DNA of 64,000 nucleotides, from positions 1-64,000 of the forward strand of contig JAQWIL010000037.1 in the NCBI GenBank assembly GCA_029248885.1, in the 5' to 3' direction. Shown piece after piece: positions 22,907 through 34,011 of this stretch. The translations under genes and the position numbers were made by a program. Below the pieces are notes generated by a model. That model saw nothing but the letters and a program-made list of their open reading frames with translations. It was not told the origin of the DNA and searched no databases. The DNA is from Flavobacteriaceae bacterium (GTDB taxonomy: Bacteria; Bacteroidota; Bacteroidia; Flavobacteriales; Flavobacteriaceae). How positions within the stretch are numbered: the stretch's first letter is position 1; the number at the start of each line of letters is the position of its first letter.

Positions 22907-24288
22907 TTGAGCAATGGTTTTAAAAATTTCATTTTTTTCTTGTATGGGGCATAACGCATGGAGGGGTCTGGCCAATTGCTACGTTGGATAAAGGGTTTGT
23001 CATGCGAAAATGCAAAAAAACTATGCTTTCCATGGTAAGAACCCATACCACTTTGGCCAATGCCACCAAACGGAAGATGCCGATTGGTAAACTGCAATAG
23101 TGTATCATTGATAATTCCTCCTCCATAAGAATAAGAGCGCATCAAATTTTTTGCCCAGCGTTTTCGTTGGGAAAACACATAAAAAGATAAGGGTTTTTCA
23201 TATTGCTGTATGATGGTTTTTAAATCTTCATCCGTCTGATAAGTGAGAATCGGTAAGATTGGCCCAAAAATCTCTTCCTCCATCAGGGAATTGTTCGTAT
23301 CGTTGACCTCAACTAGCGTCGGCTGTATGTATCGGTTTTTGGCAATGGTTTTTCCACCGTATCGGATGCGTTGGCGATCGAGTAAGTTCTGCAATCTTTC
23401 AAAATGATTGACATTGATAATATGCCCATAATCATCCGACTTGGATTCATCTGTACCATAACTCTCTCGGATCGCTCCAATCATTGCGGCAATCAATGAC
23501 TCTTTAACAGATTCATGGACCAAAACATAATCAGGTGCAATACAGGTTTGTCCGCAATTGAGAAATTTACCAAACACCATACGCCGAGCAGCAACCCGGA
23601 TTCGAGCAGTATGATCAACAACACAAGGGTTTTTGCCGCCGAGCTCGAGCATCGTAGGGGTGAGGTGTTTTGCTGCTGCTTGCGCGACAATTTTGGCCAC
23701 GCGAACGCCTCCAGTGTACATGATATAATCCCATCGCTCTTCTAGCAGTGATTTTCCAATCTCGGGACCGCCTTTTACAACGGTCACCCACTCGGGCGGA
23801 AATGCCAACTTGATGATTTTCTCAATACAATCTGCAGTATTTGGCGCTAGCTCAGAGGGTTTCACAACAACCGTGTTGCCCGCAGCAATAGCCCCAATCA
23901 AGGGCGTAAAAACAAGTTGAAACGGATAGTTCCAAGGGCTGATGTGCAACATCACGCCATAGGGTTCAGGGACAACAAAGTCTTTTGAAGGCCAATTTAA
24001 AAGAGAACTTGTTACGAGCTTGGGCTTGGCTAGCTGTTGGAGATGTCGTTTGAAGTAATCAATTTCTGTTAAGACAAGTCCGACTTCAGAAAGAAAGGTT
24101 TCACTCGAAGATTTACCCAAATCTTTATAAAGTGCTTTGTTGATGGCTTCTTCCTCAACTACTATGACTTGCTTTAAGGCATGTAATACTTGACGCCTCG
24201 ACTGTAGCGATCGTGTACCGCCATTATCAAAAAATTGACGCTGTGCCAATACTAACGGGTTGCGATTTGCGAAGTCATCTCTTTTCAT
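22894..24288 (-). CDS. Aldehyde dehydrogenase (class 3 / fatty-aldehyde type)
   Basis: A 464-residue NAD(P)-dependent aldehyde dehydrogenase of the short class-3 form (normal length about 450-460). Glu215 in LELGGKNP and the catalytic Cys249 in NCGQTCIAPDY are in place, with ISPWNYPF, VKPSELAPNTA and the C-terminal PFGGIGQSGMGSYHGKHSF. Likely substrates are medium- or long-chain aldehydes. It is the first gene of a two-gene operon with the nitroreductase. A near-consensus -7 box (TAACATTG) lies within the 20 nt before the ATG. Confidence 0.93.
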   Translation of the reverse strand: MKRDDFANRNPLVLAQRQFFDNGGTRSLQSRRQVLHALKQVIVVEEEAINKALYKDLGKSSSETFLSEVGLVLTEIDYFKRHLQQLAKPKLVTSSLLNWPSKDFVVPEPYGVMLHISPWNYPFQLVFTPLIGAIAAGNTVVVKPSELAPNTADCIEKIIKLAFPPEWVTVVKGGPEIGKSLLEERWDYIMYTGGVRVAKIVAQAAAKHLTPTMLELGGKNPCVVDHTARIRVAARRMVFGKFLNCGQTCIAPDYVLVHESVKESLIAAMIGAIRESYGTDESKSDDYGHIINVNHFERLQNLLDRQRIRYGGKTIAKNRYIQPTLVEVNDTNNSLMEEEIFGPILPILTYQTDEDLKTIIQQYEKPLSFYVFSQRKRWAKNLMRSYSYGGGIINDTLLQFTNRHLPFGGIGQSGMGSYHGKHSFFAFSHDKPFIQRSNWPDPSMRYAPYKKKMKFLKPLLKWLG

Positions 24289-24436
24289 AATATTACAATG
24301 TTACAAAAATTCATGTGGATTCAATTTTTTGTAAAAAATAAATGGGTTTTATTGGCGAAAACTTGAATTTGCCCCATCTTTGGACAGTAAAAAATAAAAA
24401 ATTGTTGGACGTCATTCAAAATAATCCATTAACTTA

Positions 24437-24468
24437 TTGATAGTCAATATATTAAAAATATATTTTTG
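24437..24468 (+). promoter_or_regulatory. Promoter of the ilv operon
   Basis: TTG at 24437-24439, a 21-nt spacer and TATTTTTG at 24461-24468. The predicted start near 24474 leaves a 78-nt A/T-rich leader before ilvD. A second -7 box, TAGTTTTG at 24524-24531, has no matching -33 element and would give a leader of only about 15 nt. Confidence 0.7.
24446..24464. repeat. Inverted repeat overlapping the ilv promoter
   Basis: AATATATT (24446-24453), three A's, and AATATATT (24457-24464) form a perfect 8-bp inverted repeat that covers the spacer and the first half of the -7 box. An operator for a dimeric regulator is possible; simple A/T bias is the alternative. The rest of the 263-nt gap (24289-24551) shows no gene. 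Confidence 0.4.
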
Positions 24469-24551
24469 AACTTGGGTATCTATACTGAATTTTTACATTC
24501 TTATTCCCTAGTTCATCTTTAGATAGTTTTGATTTCAATTCGTGTTATAAA

Positions 24552-26225
24552 ATGAATAGATACAGTAAAAGCGTAACGCAAGATCCAACCCAACCAGCAG
24601 CACAAGCCATGCTTCATGCGATTGGTTTGACAGATGAGGACTTACAAAAGCCACTAGTGGGCATTGCCTCGACTGGATACGAAGGCAACCCTTGTAATAT
24701 GCACCTCAATGATTTGTCAACCCATGTTAAAAAAGGGACAGAGCAAGTTGATCTTATCGGATTGATCTTCAATACCATTGGGGTTAGTGATGGAATTTCG
24801 ATGGGTACGCCAGGAATGCGCTTTTCATTGCCCTCTAGAGATTTGATTGCAGATTCTATGGAAACGGTTATGGGTGCCATGTCTTATGATGCTATGGTTA
24901 CTGTCGTTGGTTGTGATAAAAACATGCCGGGTGCTTTAATGGCAATGTTACGACTCAACAGACCTGCGGTACTGTTGTATGGTGGTACCATTGCGGCAGG
25001 TTGTCTCAACGACAAAAAACTCGATGTGGTCTCTGCATTTGAGGCATGGGGACAAAAAGTAGCAGGTTCGATTGACGAAAAAGAATTTAAAGCCGTCGTG
25101 CAAAATGCCTGTCCAGGAGCTGGTGCATGTGGCGGGATGTATACTGCCAATACCATGGCATCTTCGATTGAAGCGTTGGGGATGTCTTTACCCTATAGCT
25201 CGTCCAATCCAGCTGTTGGTAAGGAGAAAGAAACAGATGCAGTAGAAGCAGGAAAAGCACTGCATTATCTGTTACAAAACGACATTAAACCAAGAGACAT
25301 CGTTACAAAAAAGTCTCTTGAAAATGCACTGCGGTTAATCACTGTCCTCGGTGGATCAACCAATGCGGTGTTGCACTATTTGGCGATTGCCAAAGCAGCA
25401 CAGGTTGATTTAAGTATTGATGATTTTCAGCGAATTAGTGATTGTACACCTTTCTTGGCAGACTTAAAGCCGAGCGGAAAGTTTTTGATGGAGGATGTTT
25501 ATCGTGTTGGTGGAGTTCCCGCTGTCATGAAATATATGCTCGAAGAAGGCATGCTTCACGGAGATTGTTTGACAGTCACAGGAAAAACAATTGCAGAAAA
25601 TTTGGCAGATGTAGAGCCACTTCAAGTTGGTCAAAATGTCATTCGCCAAGTATCCGATCCAATCAAACCAACAGGTCACATTCGGATTTTAAAAGGAAAT
25701 CTAGCCCAAGAAGGTTCTGTAGCTAAAATCACGGGCAAAGAAGGTTTAATTTTTAGCGGACCTGCTTGCGTTTTTGATGGAGAGTTTGAAGCTAACGATG
25801 GTATCCGAACAGGTAAAGTGCAAAAAGGTGAAGTTGTGGTAATTCGTTACGAGGGACCACAGGGTGGACCCGGAATGCCTGAAATGCTAAAACCCACAGC
25901 CGCGATTATGGGTGCTGGACTGGGGAATGACATCGCTTTGATTACTGATGGACGATTTTCCGGCGGTACACACGGATTTGTTGTAGGGCATATCACACCC
26001 GAAGCACAAATCGGTGGTACGCTTGCACTGGTACAAGATGGAGATATAATCACCATCAATGCGGAAGACAACACCATCGTATTGGATGTTGATGCGGAAG
26101 AACTCGAATCGAGAAAGGCGCAATGGAAAGCTCCAGAACTCAAAGTCTCTCGAGGAGTATTGTATAAATATGCCAAAGCAGTTTCATCTGCATCTGCTGG
26201 TTGTGTAACTGATGAAAACCTCTAA
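24552..26225 (+). CDS. ilvD: Dihydroxy-acid dehydratase
   Basis: Fe-S dehydratase of valine, isoleucine and leucine synthesis, converting 2,3-dihydroxy acids to 2-keto acids. The 557-residue protein shows the cluster cysteines in GCDKNMPG and [18 protein letters not shown], plus [21 protein letters not shown] and the C-terminal [12 protein letters not shown] and [11 protein letters not shown]. The standard start [11 protein letters not shown] follows a clear promoter. Its stop overlaps the ilvB ATG (TAATG), giving coupled translation with the next gene. Confidence 0.97.
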   Translation: MNRYSKSVTQDPTQPAAQAMLHAIGLTDEDLQKPLVGIASTGYEGNPCNMHLNDLSTHVKKGTEQVDLIGLIFNTIGVSDGISMGTPGMRFSLPSRDLIADSMETVMGAMSYDAMVTVVGCDKNMPGALMAMLRLNRPAVLLYGGTIAAGCLNDKKLDVVSAFEAWGQKVAGSIDEKEFKAVVQNACPGAGACGGMYTANTMASSIEALGMSLPYSSSNPAVGKEKETDAVEAGKALHYLLQNDIKPRDIVTKKSLENALRLITVLGGSTNAVLHYLAIAKAAQVDLSIDDFQRISDCTPFLADLKPSGKFLMEDVYRVGGVPAVMKYMLEEGMLHGDCLTVTGKTIAENLADVEPLQVGQNVIRQVSDPIKPTGHIRILKGNLAQEGSVAKITGKEGLIFSGPACVFDGEFEANDGIRTGKVQKGEVVVIRYEGPQGGPGMPEMLKPTAAIMGAGLGNDIALITDGRFSGGTHGFVVGHITPEAQIGGTLALVQDGDIITINAEDNTIVLDVDAEELESRKAQWKAPELKVSRGVLYKYAKAVSSASAGCVTDENL

Positions 26226-27943
26226 TGAGCGCAAAAACAACACTCCAAAAACCAAATGGCCCAATCAGCGGTGCTGAAGCGGTAGTGCGCAGTTTGGTCG
26301 CCGAGGGAGCCGACCTGATTTACGGATATCCCGGTGGTGCCATTATGCCAGTTTATGATGAGCTTTACAAGTTTCAAGACCATATCAATCATGTACTTGT
26401 TCGTCATGAACAAGGTGCTGCCCATGCCGCCCAGGGTTTTGCTCGAGTATCTGGTCAAGTGGGAGTCTGTATGGCAACTTCTGGTCCTGGTGCAACCAAC
26501 TTAGTGACTGGAATTGCGGATGCGATGATTGACTCCACGCCACTTGTATGTATCACAGGGCAAGTTCCTTCTCATTTGTTGGGCTCAGATGCGTTTCAAG
26601 AAACAGATATAATCGGAATTTCAACCCCTGTTACCAAGTGGAGTTATCAAGTCACTCGCGTTGAGGAAATTCCAGAAATCATTGCAAAAGCATTTTACAT
26701 CGCTCGCTCAGGACGTCCTGGCCCTGTATTGGTCGATATCACCAAAGATGCCCAATTTGGGACAAGTGATTTTTCATACAGTCCATGTACAAAAATCCGA
26801 AGCTACAAACCAATCCCCGAAACAGAAGAAAACGATTTGATACAAGCTGCCAAGTTGATCAATGCAGCAAAAAATCCACTTATCGTATGGGGGCAGGGTG
26901 TGATTTTGGGCGAAGCAGAGGAGGAGTTCCGTGCATTTGTTGAAAAGTCAGGAGTTCCTGCTGCATGGACAATTCTTGGCGTTTCTGCCATCGAAACCTC
27001 TCATCCGCTCAATGTTGGTATGGTTGGCATGCATGGTAATTACGCGCCAAACCTCCTTACCAATGAATGCGATTTACTGCTTGCGATCGGGATGCGATTT
27101 GACGATCGTGTAACAGGCAACTTGTCAACCTATGCCAAACAAGCCAATATCATTCATTTTGAGATTGACCCCGCAGAAGTCAACAAAAACGTAGAGGTCG
27201 ATGTAGCCGTTATGGGGAATGTAAAACACACCCTTAAAGCGATTCTCCCACATCTTGAAACGAAAACATACCCCAACTGGCTTAAACGATTTAAAGAGCT
27301 CGATGCAATCGAGTTTGACAAGGTTATCGATGATGAAATCAACCCGACAAAGTCCGGTTTGACAATGGGTGAAGTCATCAAAACAATCAATACAAATAGT
27401 GGGGGCGAAGCCATTATCGTTACGGATGTTGGTCAACATCAGATGATCGCTTGTCGATACGCTGAATTTTCACAATCCAAAAGCAATATTACATCTGGTG
27501 GTTTGGGAACCATGGGATTTGCCTTACCAGCTGCACTGGGTGCCAAAATGGGCGCACCAGAACGAGAGGTTGTTGCAGTCATTGGAGATGGTGGATTTCA
27601 AATGAATATCCAAGAGCTGGGTACGATTTTCCAAACCCAAGCTGCGGTTAAGATTGTGATTCTAAACAATGATTTTTTGGGTATGGTACGTCAGTGGCAG
27701 CAGTTGTTTTTTGACAAGCGATACGCTTCTACCGAAATGGTAAATCCAGATTTTGTCAAAATCGCAGAGGGTTATTTTATCGATGCAAAACGAGTAACAG
27801 AACGAGAGGAAATGACTGCTGCAGTAGCCGAAATGATGAAGTCCGACAAACCCTATCTCCTTGAGGTTTGTGTGGAAAAAGAAAACAATGTATTTCCGAT
27901 GATTCCCTCTGGAGCATCGGTCTCAGACATCAGACTCGAATAA
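26225..27943 (+). CDS. ilvB: Acetolactate synthase, large (catalytic) subunit
   Basis: TPP-dependent condensation of pyruvate to acetolactate (or with 2-ketobutyrate to acetohydroxybutyrate), the first common branched-chain step. The 572-residue protein has YGYPGGAIMPVYDELY, the catalytic Glu in LVRHEQGAAHAAQGFAR, TSGPGATNLVTGIADA, and the TPP motif VIGDGGFQMNIQELGT...LNNDFLGMVRQW. It overlaps ilvD by one base and is followed after 2 nt by the regulatory subunit gene ilvN, the usual arrangement. Confidence 0.97.
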   Translation: MSAKTTLQKPNGPISGAEAVVRSLVAEGADLIYGYPGGAIMPVYDELYKFQDHINHVLVRHEQGAAHAAQGFARVSGQVGVCMATSGPGATNLVTGIADAMIDSTPLVCITGQVPSHLLGSDAFQETDIIGISTPVTKWSYQVTRVEEIPEIIAKAFYIARSGRPGPVLVDITKDAQFGTSDFSYSPCTKIRSYKPIPETEENDLIQAAKLINAAKNPLIVWGQGVILGEAEEEFRAFVEKSGVPAAWTILGVSAIETSHPLNVGMVGMHGNYAPNLLTNECDLLLAIGMRFDDRVTGNLSTYAKQANIIHFEIDPAEVNKNVEVDVAVMGNVKHTLKAILPHLETKTYPNWLKRFKELDAIEFDKVIDDEINPTKSGLTMGEVIKTINTNSGGEAIIVTDVGQHQMIACRYAEFSQSKSNITSGGLGTMGFALPAALGAKMGAPEREVVAVIGDGGFQMNIQELGTIFQTQAAVKIVILNNDFLGMVRQWQQLFFDKRYASTEMVNPDFVKIAEGYFIDAKRVTEREEMTAAVAEMMKSDKPYLLEVCVEKENNVFPMIPSGASVSDIRLE

Positions 27944-27945
27944 TC

Positions 27946-28470
27946 ATGGAACAAAAAAACTATACGATTTCGATTTATGCAGAAAACAACGTTGGATTGC
28001 TTTCTCGCGTGTCTGCGATTTTTCTAAAAAGACATATTAATATCGATAGCTTAAATACGTCGATGTCTGAAATTGAAAACATCTTTCGTTTTGTGATTGT
28101 AGCTCAACTTACAGAAGAACAAGTCAATAAGATCGTCAAGCAAATCGAAAAACAAATTGAAGTGATCAAGGCGTTTTATCACACGGATGAAGAAACGATT
28201 TTCCAGGAGTCGGCTTTGTATAAAGTGAAATCAAACTCTTTGTTTGAACAGCGTCAGATTCAAAATGTGATTAAAAAGAGTCATGCCAACATTGTCACGG
28301 TCAATCCCGAGTTTTTTGTTATCGAAAAAACAGGATTTCGAGAAGAAACCGAACAATTATACAAAGAATTAGTACCTTATGGTTTGTTGCAGTTTGTACG
28401 CTCTGGTCGAATCTCTGTGACAAAATCACCGATGCAAATTTCCCATATATTAAAAGAATTCTCTAAATAA
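27946..28470 (+). CDS. ilvN: Acetolactate synthase, small (regulatory) subunit
   Basis: A 174-residue regulatory partner of IlvB that activates it and confers feedback inhibition by valine. An ACT domain occupies about residues 4-75 ([34 protein letters not shown]), followed by the conserved C-terminal domain with FRFVIVA and [13 protein letters not shown]. The ATG at 27946 is the correct start; an in-frame upstream extension to 27868 lies inside ilvB. Spacing is 2 nt to ilvB and 7 nt to ilvC. Confidence 0.96.
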   Translation: MEQKNYTISIYAENNVGLLSRVSAIFLKRHINIDSLNTSMSEIENIFRFVIVAQLTEEQVNKIVKQIEKQIEVIKAFYHTDEETIFQESALYKVKSNSLFEQRQIQNVIKKSHANIVTVNPEFFVIEKTGFREETEQLYKELVPYGLLQFVRSGRISVTKSPMQISHILKEFSK

Positions 28471-28477
28471 ATTTATC

Positions 28478-29950
28478 ATGTCAAACTACTTTAATACTCT
28501 CTCTTTACACGAAAAACTCGATCAACTTGCACGTTGTCGTTTTATGGACTCCTCAGAGTTTTCCAATGGCATTGCGGCTTTGGAAGGTAAAAATATTGTT
28601 ATCGTTGGTTGTGGTGCGCAAGGACTCAACCAAGGGTTGAACATGCGTGATGCTGGGTTACGTGTTTCCTATGCACTTCGTGCTGGAGCGATTGAGCAAA
28701 AACGAACCTCGTATAACAATGCAGTCTCCAATGACTTCCCTGTTGGCACCTACGAGGATATGATTCCATCAGCAGATTTGGTGATCAATTTGACTCCAGA
28801 TAAAAATCATACCTCTGTTGTTGAAGCGGTTATGCCTTTGATGAAAAAAGGGGCGACTTTGTCCTACTCTCACGGCTTTAATATCGTAGAAGAAGGGATG
28901 AAAATCCGAGAAGACCTAACGGTAGTTATGGTCGCACCAAAGAGTCCTGGGTCAGAGGTTCGGGAAGAGTATAAACGTGGTTTTGGCGTTCCTACGCTGA
29001 TTGCTGTTCATGTGGATAATGATCCTCATGGCTACGGTCTTGAGCAAGCAAAAGCCTATTGTGTTGGTACTGGTGGACACCGTGCTGGCGTATTGGAATC
29101 GTCTTTTGTTGCCGAAGTCAAATCTGATTTGATGGGTGAGCAAACGATCTTATGTGGCGTATTGCAAACAGGTTCGATCTTATGCTTTGACAAAATGGTT
29201 GCACAAGGAATAGATCCAAACTATGCATCAAAACTCATACAATTTGGTTGGGAAACGATCACAGAAGCATTAAAACATGGTGGAATTACCAATATGATGG
29301 ATCGTTTGAGTAACCCTGCGAAAATTAAGGCCTTTGAACTGTCAGAAGAACTAAAAGAGATCATGACCCCTTTGTTTCAAAAGCATATGGACGATATCAT
29401 GTCAGGTCACTTTTCAAAAACCATGATGGAAGATTGGGCGAATGATGATAAAAACCTGTTGACTTGGCGGGCTGCAACTGGCGAAACGGCATTTGAAAAA
29501 ACCGCCATAACAGAAGATGAAATCACGGAACAAGAATACTTTGATCATGGTGTATTGATGGTCGCTTTTGTTCGTGCAGGAGTGGAGTTGGCATTTGACA
29601 CCATGGTTGCTTCTGGCATCAAGGATGCATCGGCTTACTACGAATCGCTACACGAGACGCCATTGATTGCCAATACCATTGCACGTAAAAAGTTATTTGA
29701 AATGAACCGTGTGATTTCAGACACAGCCGAATACGGTTGTTATTTGTTTGATCATGCTTGTAAACCATTGCTCACTGACTTTATGAAGAAAATCGATACA
29801 GACGTGATTGGGACTTCTTATCAGCCAAATGATACAGGCGTTGATAACCAGAAACTTATCGCAATCAATTCGGTTATTCGAAATCACCCTGTTGAGGTAA
29901 TTGGTAAAGAATTGCGCGAATCGATGACCGCAATGAAAAAAATCGTTTAA
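28478..29950 (+). CDS. ilvC: Ketol-acid reductoisomerase, class II
   Basis: NADPH-dependent isomeroreductase that turns acetolactate into dihydroxyisovalerate. At 490 residues it is the long class II form (class I is about 330), like the Escherichia coli enzyme, with a duplicated helical C-terminal domain. Visible landmarks are the Rossmann motif [43 protein letters not shown] and [12 protein letters not shown] with the metal-binding acidic residues. It lies 7 nt after ilvN and 3 nt before ilvA. Confidence 0.97.
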   Translation: MSNYFNTLSLHEKLDQLARCRFMDSSEFSNGIAALEGKNIVIVGCGAQGLNQGLNMRDAGLRVSYALRAGAIEQKRTSYNNAVSNDFPVGTYEDMIPSADLVINLTPDKNHTSVVEAVMPLMKKGATLSYSHGFNIVEEGMKIREDLTVVMVAPKSPGSEVREEYKRGFGVPTLIAVHVDNDPHGYGLEQAKAYCVGTGGHRAGVLESSFVAEVKSDLMGEQTILCGVLQTGSILCFDKMVAQGIDPNYASKLIQFGWETITEALKHGGITNMMDRLSNPAKIKAFELSEELKEIMTPLFQKHMDDIMSGHFSKTMMEDWANDDKNLLTWRAATGETAFEKTAITEDEITEQEYFDHGVLMVAFVRAGVELAFDTMVASGIKDASAYYESLHETPLIANTIARKKLFEMNRVISDTAEYGCYLFDHACKPLLTDFMKKIDTDVIGTSYQPNDTGVDNQKLIAINSVIRNHPVEVIGKELRESMTAMKKIV

Positions 29951-29953
29951 AGG

Positions 29954-31204
29954 TTGACGAAGCTTTTCAACATACAAAGTATACAAGAGGCAAAGGTTAT
30001 CGTTCGCGATGTCGCTTTGGAAACGCCCCTGCAACTCAACGAGAGATTGAGTGAACAGTACGGTGCCAATGTGTATTTTAAACGAGAAGACCTTCAGCCG
30101 ATACGCTCATTTAAACTCCGGGGTGCTTATCACAAAATATATAAGTTATCTGCAGAAGAAAGAAAGCTTGGGATTGTTTGTGCAAGTGCGGGCAATCATG
30201 CGCAAGGCGTTGCGCTTGCCTGTAATAAACTGGGAATTAATGGCACGATTTTTATGCCCGTTCCCACACCAAAACAAAAACTCGGTCAAGTCCGTATGTT
30301 TGGCGGTTCAAATGTAGAAATCCGTCTCACTGGCGATACTTTTGATGACGCCTATGCTGCAGCGCAGTCTTTTAAAGAAAAAACCAACAGTGTGTTTGTG
30401 CATCCCTTCGAAGATAAGGACGTGGTCATTGGTCAAGCAACGCTTGCATTGGAACTCATTGAGCAAGCCGAGGAACCGATCGATTATATCCTTGTCCCGA
30501 TTGGTGGGGGAGGTCTTATTTCTGGTGTTTTACACGTTTTTAAAACACTTTCACCCAATACCAAAGTGATCGGTATTGAGCCAGAGGGAGCGCCTGCCAT
30601 GCAGCAATCACTGGCCAATGGTAAAAACACAGAGCTCAATGATATCGATCCTTTTGTCGATGGAGCTGCAGTTCGAAAAGTTGGCGACGATGCGTTTAGA
30701 TTGTGCACAACTTATTTAGACAAGCTTTTGCTCGTTTCTGAAGGAAAAATCTGCCAGTCTATTCTTAAGTTATACAACAAAGAAGCCATTGTCGTTGAAC
30801 CTGCTGGTGCGATGTCTACGGCATCTTTAAAAATGATTACTGAAGAGATTAAAGGAAAAAACGTGGTTTGTCTAATTTGTGGCGGAAATAATGACATCAC
30901 ACGTATGGCAGAAATCAAGGAACGTGCTCTGTTGGAGGCTAAGTTATTGCATTATTTTATTGTTCGTTTTCCACAGCGAGCAGGTGCCTTAAAAGAGTTT
31001 GTTGCAGAAGTTCTTGGTCCGAAAGATGACATCACCTTTTTTGAGTATTCTAAGAAAAACAACCGATCCAATGGTCCCGCTGTAGTTGGGATAGAGATTA
31101 AAAGCCCGGATGATTTTGACAGTCTAGTCAAACGAATGAAGTCAAAAGGTTTTTATGGAGATTATATCAACAATAAACCTGACTTGTTTCAATTTTTAAT
31201 ATAA
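29954..31204 (+). CDS. ilvA: Threonine dehydratase with C-terminal ACT-like domain
   Basis: PLP-dependent deaminase of threonine to 2-ketobutyrate, the committed step to isoleucine. Lys54 in IRSFKLRGA binds PLP; ASAGNHAQGVA and the glycine-rich PIGGGGLISG complete the site. Residues from about 330 form an ACT-like domain (FIVRFPQRAGALKEF), which suggests isoleucine feedback control. At 416 residues it is the short biosynthetic type. The start is TTG: only three bases separate it from the ilvC stop and no in-frame ATG is near. No leu genes follow, unlike the combined ilv-leu operons I recall from related genomes. Confidence 0.95.
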   Translation: MTKLFNIQSIQEAKVIVRDVALETPLQLNERLSEQYGANVYFKREDLQPIRSFKLRGAYHKIYKLSAEERKLGIVCASAGNHAQGVALACNKLGINGTIFMPVPTPKQKLGQVRMFGGSNVEIRLTGDTFDDAYAAAQSFKEKTNSVFVHPFEDKDVVIGQATLALELIEQAEEPIDYILVPIGGGGLISGVLHVFKTLSPNTKVIGIEPEGAPAMQQSLANGKNTELNDIDPFVDGAAVRKVGDDAFRLCTTYLDKLLLVSEGKICQSILKLYNKEAIVVEPAGAMSTASLKMITEEIKGKNVVCLICGGNNDITRMAEIKERALLEAKLLHYFIVRFPQRAGALKEFVAEVLGPKDDITFFEYSKKNNRSNGPAVVGIEIKSPDDFDSLVKRMKSKGFYGDYINNKPDLFQFLI

Positions 31205-31219
31205 TTGTAAAAAATTTGC

Positions 31220-32818
31220 ATGAAATCTACGTATTCCTCAGTACCCAAAGAATACGCTATAGATCAAACTATAGCTCATTCCACTTATCTAATTGATGGT
31301 AAAATCGGAACTTGGAAAGGAAGCACTGCCGAAGTGTACTCATCCATACAGACCGAAAATAAAACTGGTGTATTTGGACCCACACTTTTGGGAACCGTTC
31401 CTGATATGGATGAAGATTCAGCTTTAGAGGCGCTTCACGCTGCTGATAAAGCGTATCACAAGGGTCAGGGGCAATGGCCAACCATGAAAGTTTCCGAGCG
31501 TGTAGCGTGCATGCAAAAGTTTGTTGATCTGATGAAACTCGAGCGGGAAGAGGTTGTCAAGTTAATCATGTGGGAAATCGGAAAAAACCTCAGCGATTCT
31601 CAAAAAGAATTTGACAGAACCGTTGACTATATCAATGATACCATTGCAGCTTACAAGGACATTGACCGAGCAAGCGCTAAAATTCATCATGAAGGTGGTG
31701 TTCATGCGCACATTCGAAGAGGTCCAATTGGCATTGTTCTTTGTTTAGGTCCCTACAACTATCCGCTTAATGAAACTTTTTGTCTGTTGATCCCTGCAAT
31801 TATGATGGGGAACACAGCGATTTTTAAACCTGCAAAGCATGGGGTATTGTTGATTGCTCCTTTATTGGATGCATTCCAAAAAAGTTTTCCACCTGGTGTC
31901 GTGAATATTGTTTTTGGTCGAGGGCGAACTATTGCCTCACCAATAATGAAAAGCGGACTTGTCGATGTTTTGGCTTTGATTGGTCATAGTAGCTCTGCCA
32001 TTTCGCTACAAGATTTACACCCGAAAAAGAATAGACTTCGTCTGGTATTGGGTCTTGAGGCAAAAAATCCGGGGATTATTTTACCAGATGCTGACTTGAA
32101 TCAAGCAGTTGCTGAATGTATCAGCGGAACCTTGTCATTTAATGGTCAGCGTTGTACCGCCCTAAAAGTGCTGTATGTTCATGAAGATATCCGTGAACCA
32201 TTCTTGGAAAAATTCTCTAAAGCAGTTGATGAGCTTCAAGTTGGATTGCCATGGGAAAACACCTTGTTGACACCCTTACCCGAGCCAAACAAACCCGCAT
32301 ATATCAAAGATTTAATTGATGACGCGGTTTCAAAAGGCGCATCGGTAATGAATACTAGAGGTGGGGAAATGACAGCAAACTACTGTTTCCCAGCTGTGTT
32401 ATATCCTGTAACCCCTGAAATGAAGGTTTATGAGGAAGAGCAATTTGGACCCGTGATTCCCGTTTTATCGTTTTCTGATATTCAGAAACCACTAGATGAT
32501 ATGTCCGCATCTTCCTATGGACAGCAAGTGAGTTTGTTTGGTAAGAACGTAACCCAACTGGGACCACTGATCGACACGCTTGCCAATTTGGTTTGTCGAG
32601 TCAACCTCAATAGTTCTTGTCAGCGTGGCCCTGACGTATATCCGTTTACGGGCCGTAAAGATTCTGCGGTTAGTACGCTCAGCGTCCATGATGCTTTGCG
32701 TTCGTTCTCGATTCGAACTTTCCTTGCATCGAAAGACAATGAGATTAACAATGAAATTTTGGAGCGCTTGATGGCATCCAAAAAGTCAAAGTTTATCAGT
32801 ACAGACTATATCCTGTAA
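31220..32818 (+). CDS. gapN: NADP-dependent non-phosphorylating glyceraldehyde-3-phosphate dehydrogenase
   Basis: A 532-residue aldehyde dehydrogenase that most resembles GapN, which oxidises glyceraldehyde 3-phosphate straight to 3-phosphoglycerate while making NADPH and no [17 protein letters not shown], the catalytic Glu280 in LGLEAKNPG and Cys312 in [10 protein letters not shown], and the C-terminal [18 protein letters not shown] are features of that group. It begins 15 nt after ilvA on the same strand, so it may share the ilv transcript; IlvC needs NADPH, which makes the pairing sensible but unproven. It converges on dnaN 9 nt away without an obvious terminator. Confidence 0.85.
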   Translation: MKSTYSSVPKEYAIDQTIAHSTYLIDGKIGTWKGSTAEVYSSIQTENKTGVFGPTLLGTVPDMDEDSALEALHAADKAYHKGQGQWPTMKVSERVACMQKFVDLMKLEREEVVKLIMWEIGKNLSDSQKEFDRTVDYINDTIAAYKDIDRASAKIHHEGGVHAHIRRGPIGIVLCLGPYNYPLNETFCLLIPAIMMGNTAIFKPAKHGVLLIAPLLDAFQKSFPPGVVNIVFGRGRTIASPIMKSGLVDVLALIGHSSSAISLQDLHPKKNRLRLVLGLEAKNPGIILPDADLNQAVAECISGTLSFNGQRCTALKVLYVHEDIREPFLEKFSKAVDELQVGLPWENTLLTPLPEPNKPAYIKDLIDDAVSKGASVMNTRGGEMTANYCFPAVLYPVTPEMKVYEEEQFGPVIPVLSFSDIQKPLDDMSASSYGQQVSLFGKNVTQLGPLIDTLANLVCRVNLNSSCQRGPDVYPFTGRKDSAVSTLSVHDALRSFSIRTFLASKDNEINNEILERLMASKKSKFISTDYIL

Positions 32819-32827
32819 AGTTTCACT

Positions 32828-33946
32828 TTAGTTGTTGAGCATGACGGGCATTACCAGCATGGTGATTTGCTCGTTTTCTTCTGTTCCGTCGAGTGGAGTT
32901 AACAAACCAGCACGATTGGGGAGTGACATTTCAAACTGAACCTCTTTGCAAGTCATATTGTTGAGCATTTCGATTAAAAAACGGGCGTTAAAACCGATTT
33001 GCATATCACTTCCCTGATAAGAACAGCTCAAGCGTTCCTCTGCACGATTGCTATAATCGATATCTTCAGCGGAAATATTGAGCTCGGCACCAGCCAATTT
33101 TAATCGAACTTGGTGCGTGGTTTTGTTTGAGAAAATACTCACACGCTTCATCGTAGTCAAAAACAAATTGCGATCAATCGTGAGTACATTGGGATTGTCT
33201 TTTGGGATTACCGCCTCGTAATTTGGATACTTTCCATCAATAAGGCGGCAAGTCAATTCGATATCATCAAACACAAAACGGGCATTGCTGTTGTTGTATT
33301 CCAACTGTACGTCCACTTCATCCCCAGTTAAGATTGATTTTAATAATGTCAAAGGTTTTTTAGGCATGATAAACTCTGCAGACTCATCACTTGTGATATC
33401 GGTTCGAAAATATCGAACCAATTTGTGTGCGTCGGTTGCAACAAAAGTCAATCCAGTTGATGAAAACTGAAAGAACACACCGCTCATAACAGGACGAAGA
33501 TCGTCGTTGCCAGAGGCAAATAAAGTACTATTGATGGCAGTAGCAAGCACATTTCCAGGCATACTGATTTGACTGGCATCACTAACGCTGGCCGCTTTTG
33601 GAAATTCTTCAGCAGTGGCGTAAGCCAAGGCATATTTTCCATAGTTTGAACTGATTTCGATTGTATTCTGATCCGTTAACGTGAAAGTCAAAGGTTGCTC
33701 TGGAAAGGTTTTGATCGTTTCAAGTAGCAATCGGGCTGGCACAGCTACACTTCCACTATCGTCAGCTTCTACGCTGATAACGGCAGACATGGTGGTTTCC
33801 AGATCGGTTGCGGTAACCCGGAGGGTATTGTCACTCACCTCAAATAGAAAATGATCCAAAATGGGCAAGGTGTTGGTTGTATTGAGAACTCCACTCAATG
33901 TTTGAATGGGTTTTAAAAGTGCAGAGCTTGAGACGATAAATTTCAT
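32828..33946 (-). CDS. dnaN: DNA polymerase III beta subunit (sliding clamp)
   Basis: Ring-shaped processivity clamp that tethers polymerase III and other repair proteins to DNA. The 372-residue protein has the three-domain clamp pattern: MKFIVSSSALLKPIQTLSGV at the N terminus, LRVTATDLETTMSA, SGVFFQFSSTGLTFVATDAHKLVR in the second domain, and the C-terminal LLTPLDGTEENEQITMLVMPVML. No dnaA is nearby, so it is not at a classical origin cluster here. A consensus -7 box lies 19 nt before its ATG. Confidence 0.97.
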   Translation of the reverse strand: MKFIVSSSALLKPIQTLSGVLNTTNTLPILDHFLFEVSDNTLRVTATDLETTMSAVISVEADDSGSVAVPARLLLETIKTFPEQPLTFTLTDQNTIEISSNYGKYALAYATAEEFPKAASVSDASQISMPGNVLATAINSTLFASGNDDLRPVMSGVFFQFSSTGLTFVATDAHKLVRYFRTDITSDESAEFIMPKKPLTLLKSILTGDEVDVQLEYNNSNARFVFDDIELTCRLIDGKYPNYEAVIPKDNPNVLTIDRNLFLTTMKRVSIFSNKTTHQVRLKLAGAELNISAEDIDYSNRAEERLSCSYQGSDMQIGFNARFLIEMLNNMTCKEVQFEMSLPNRAGLLTPLDGTEENEQITMLVMPVMLNN

Positions 33947-33965
33947 GTGTTAAACCTTGAACTAA

Positions 33966-33973
33966 CAAAAATA
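33966..33973 (-). promoter_or_regulatory. -7 promoter element of dnaN
   Basis: TATTTTTG on the minus strand fits TAnnTTTG exactly and ends 19 nt before the dnaN ATG at 33946. No TTG was seen at 17-23 nt upstream. Confidence 0.55.
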
Positions 33974-34011
33974 ACTTTTCCTTTTTGAATATGGAAACGA
34001 ACTTATCAACA

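Noticed and set aside
32816..32830. Six-bp inverted repeat between gapN and dnaN as a terminator
   Set aside because: The stem is short and A/T-rich, and no T run follows on either strand.
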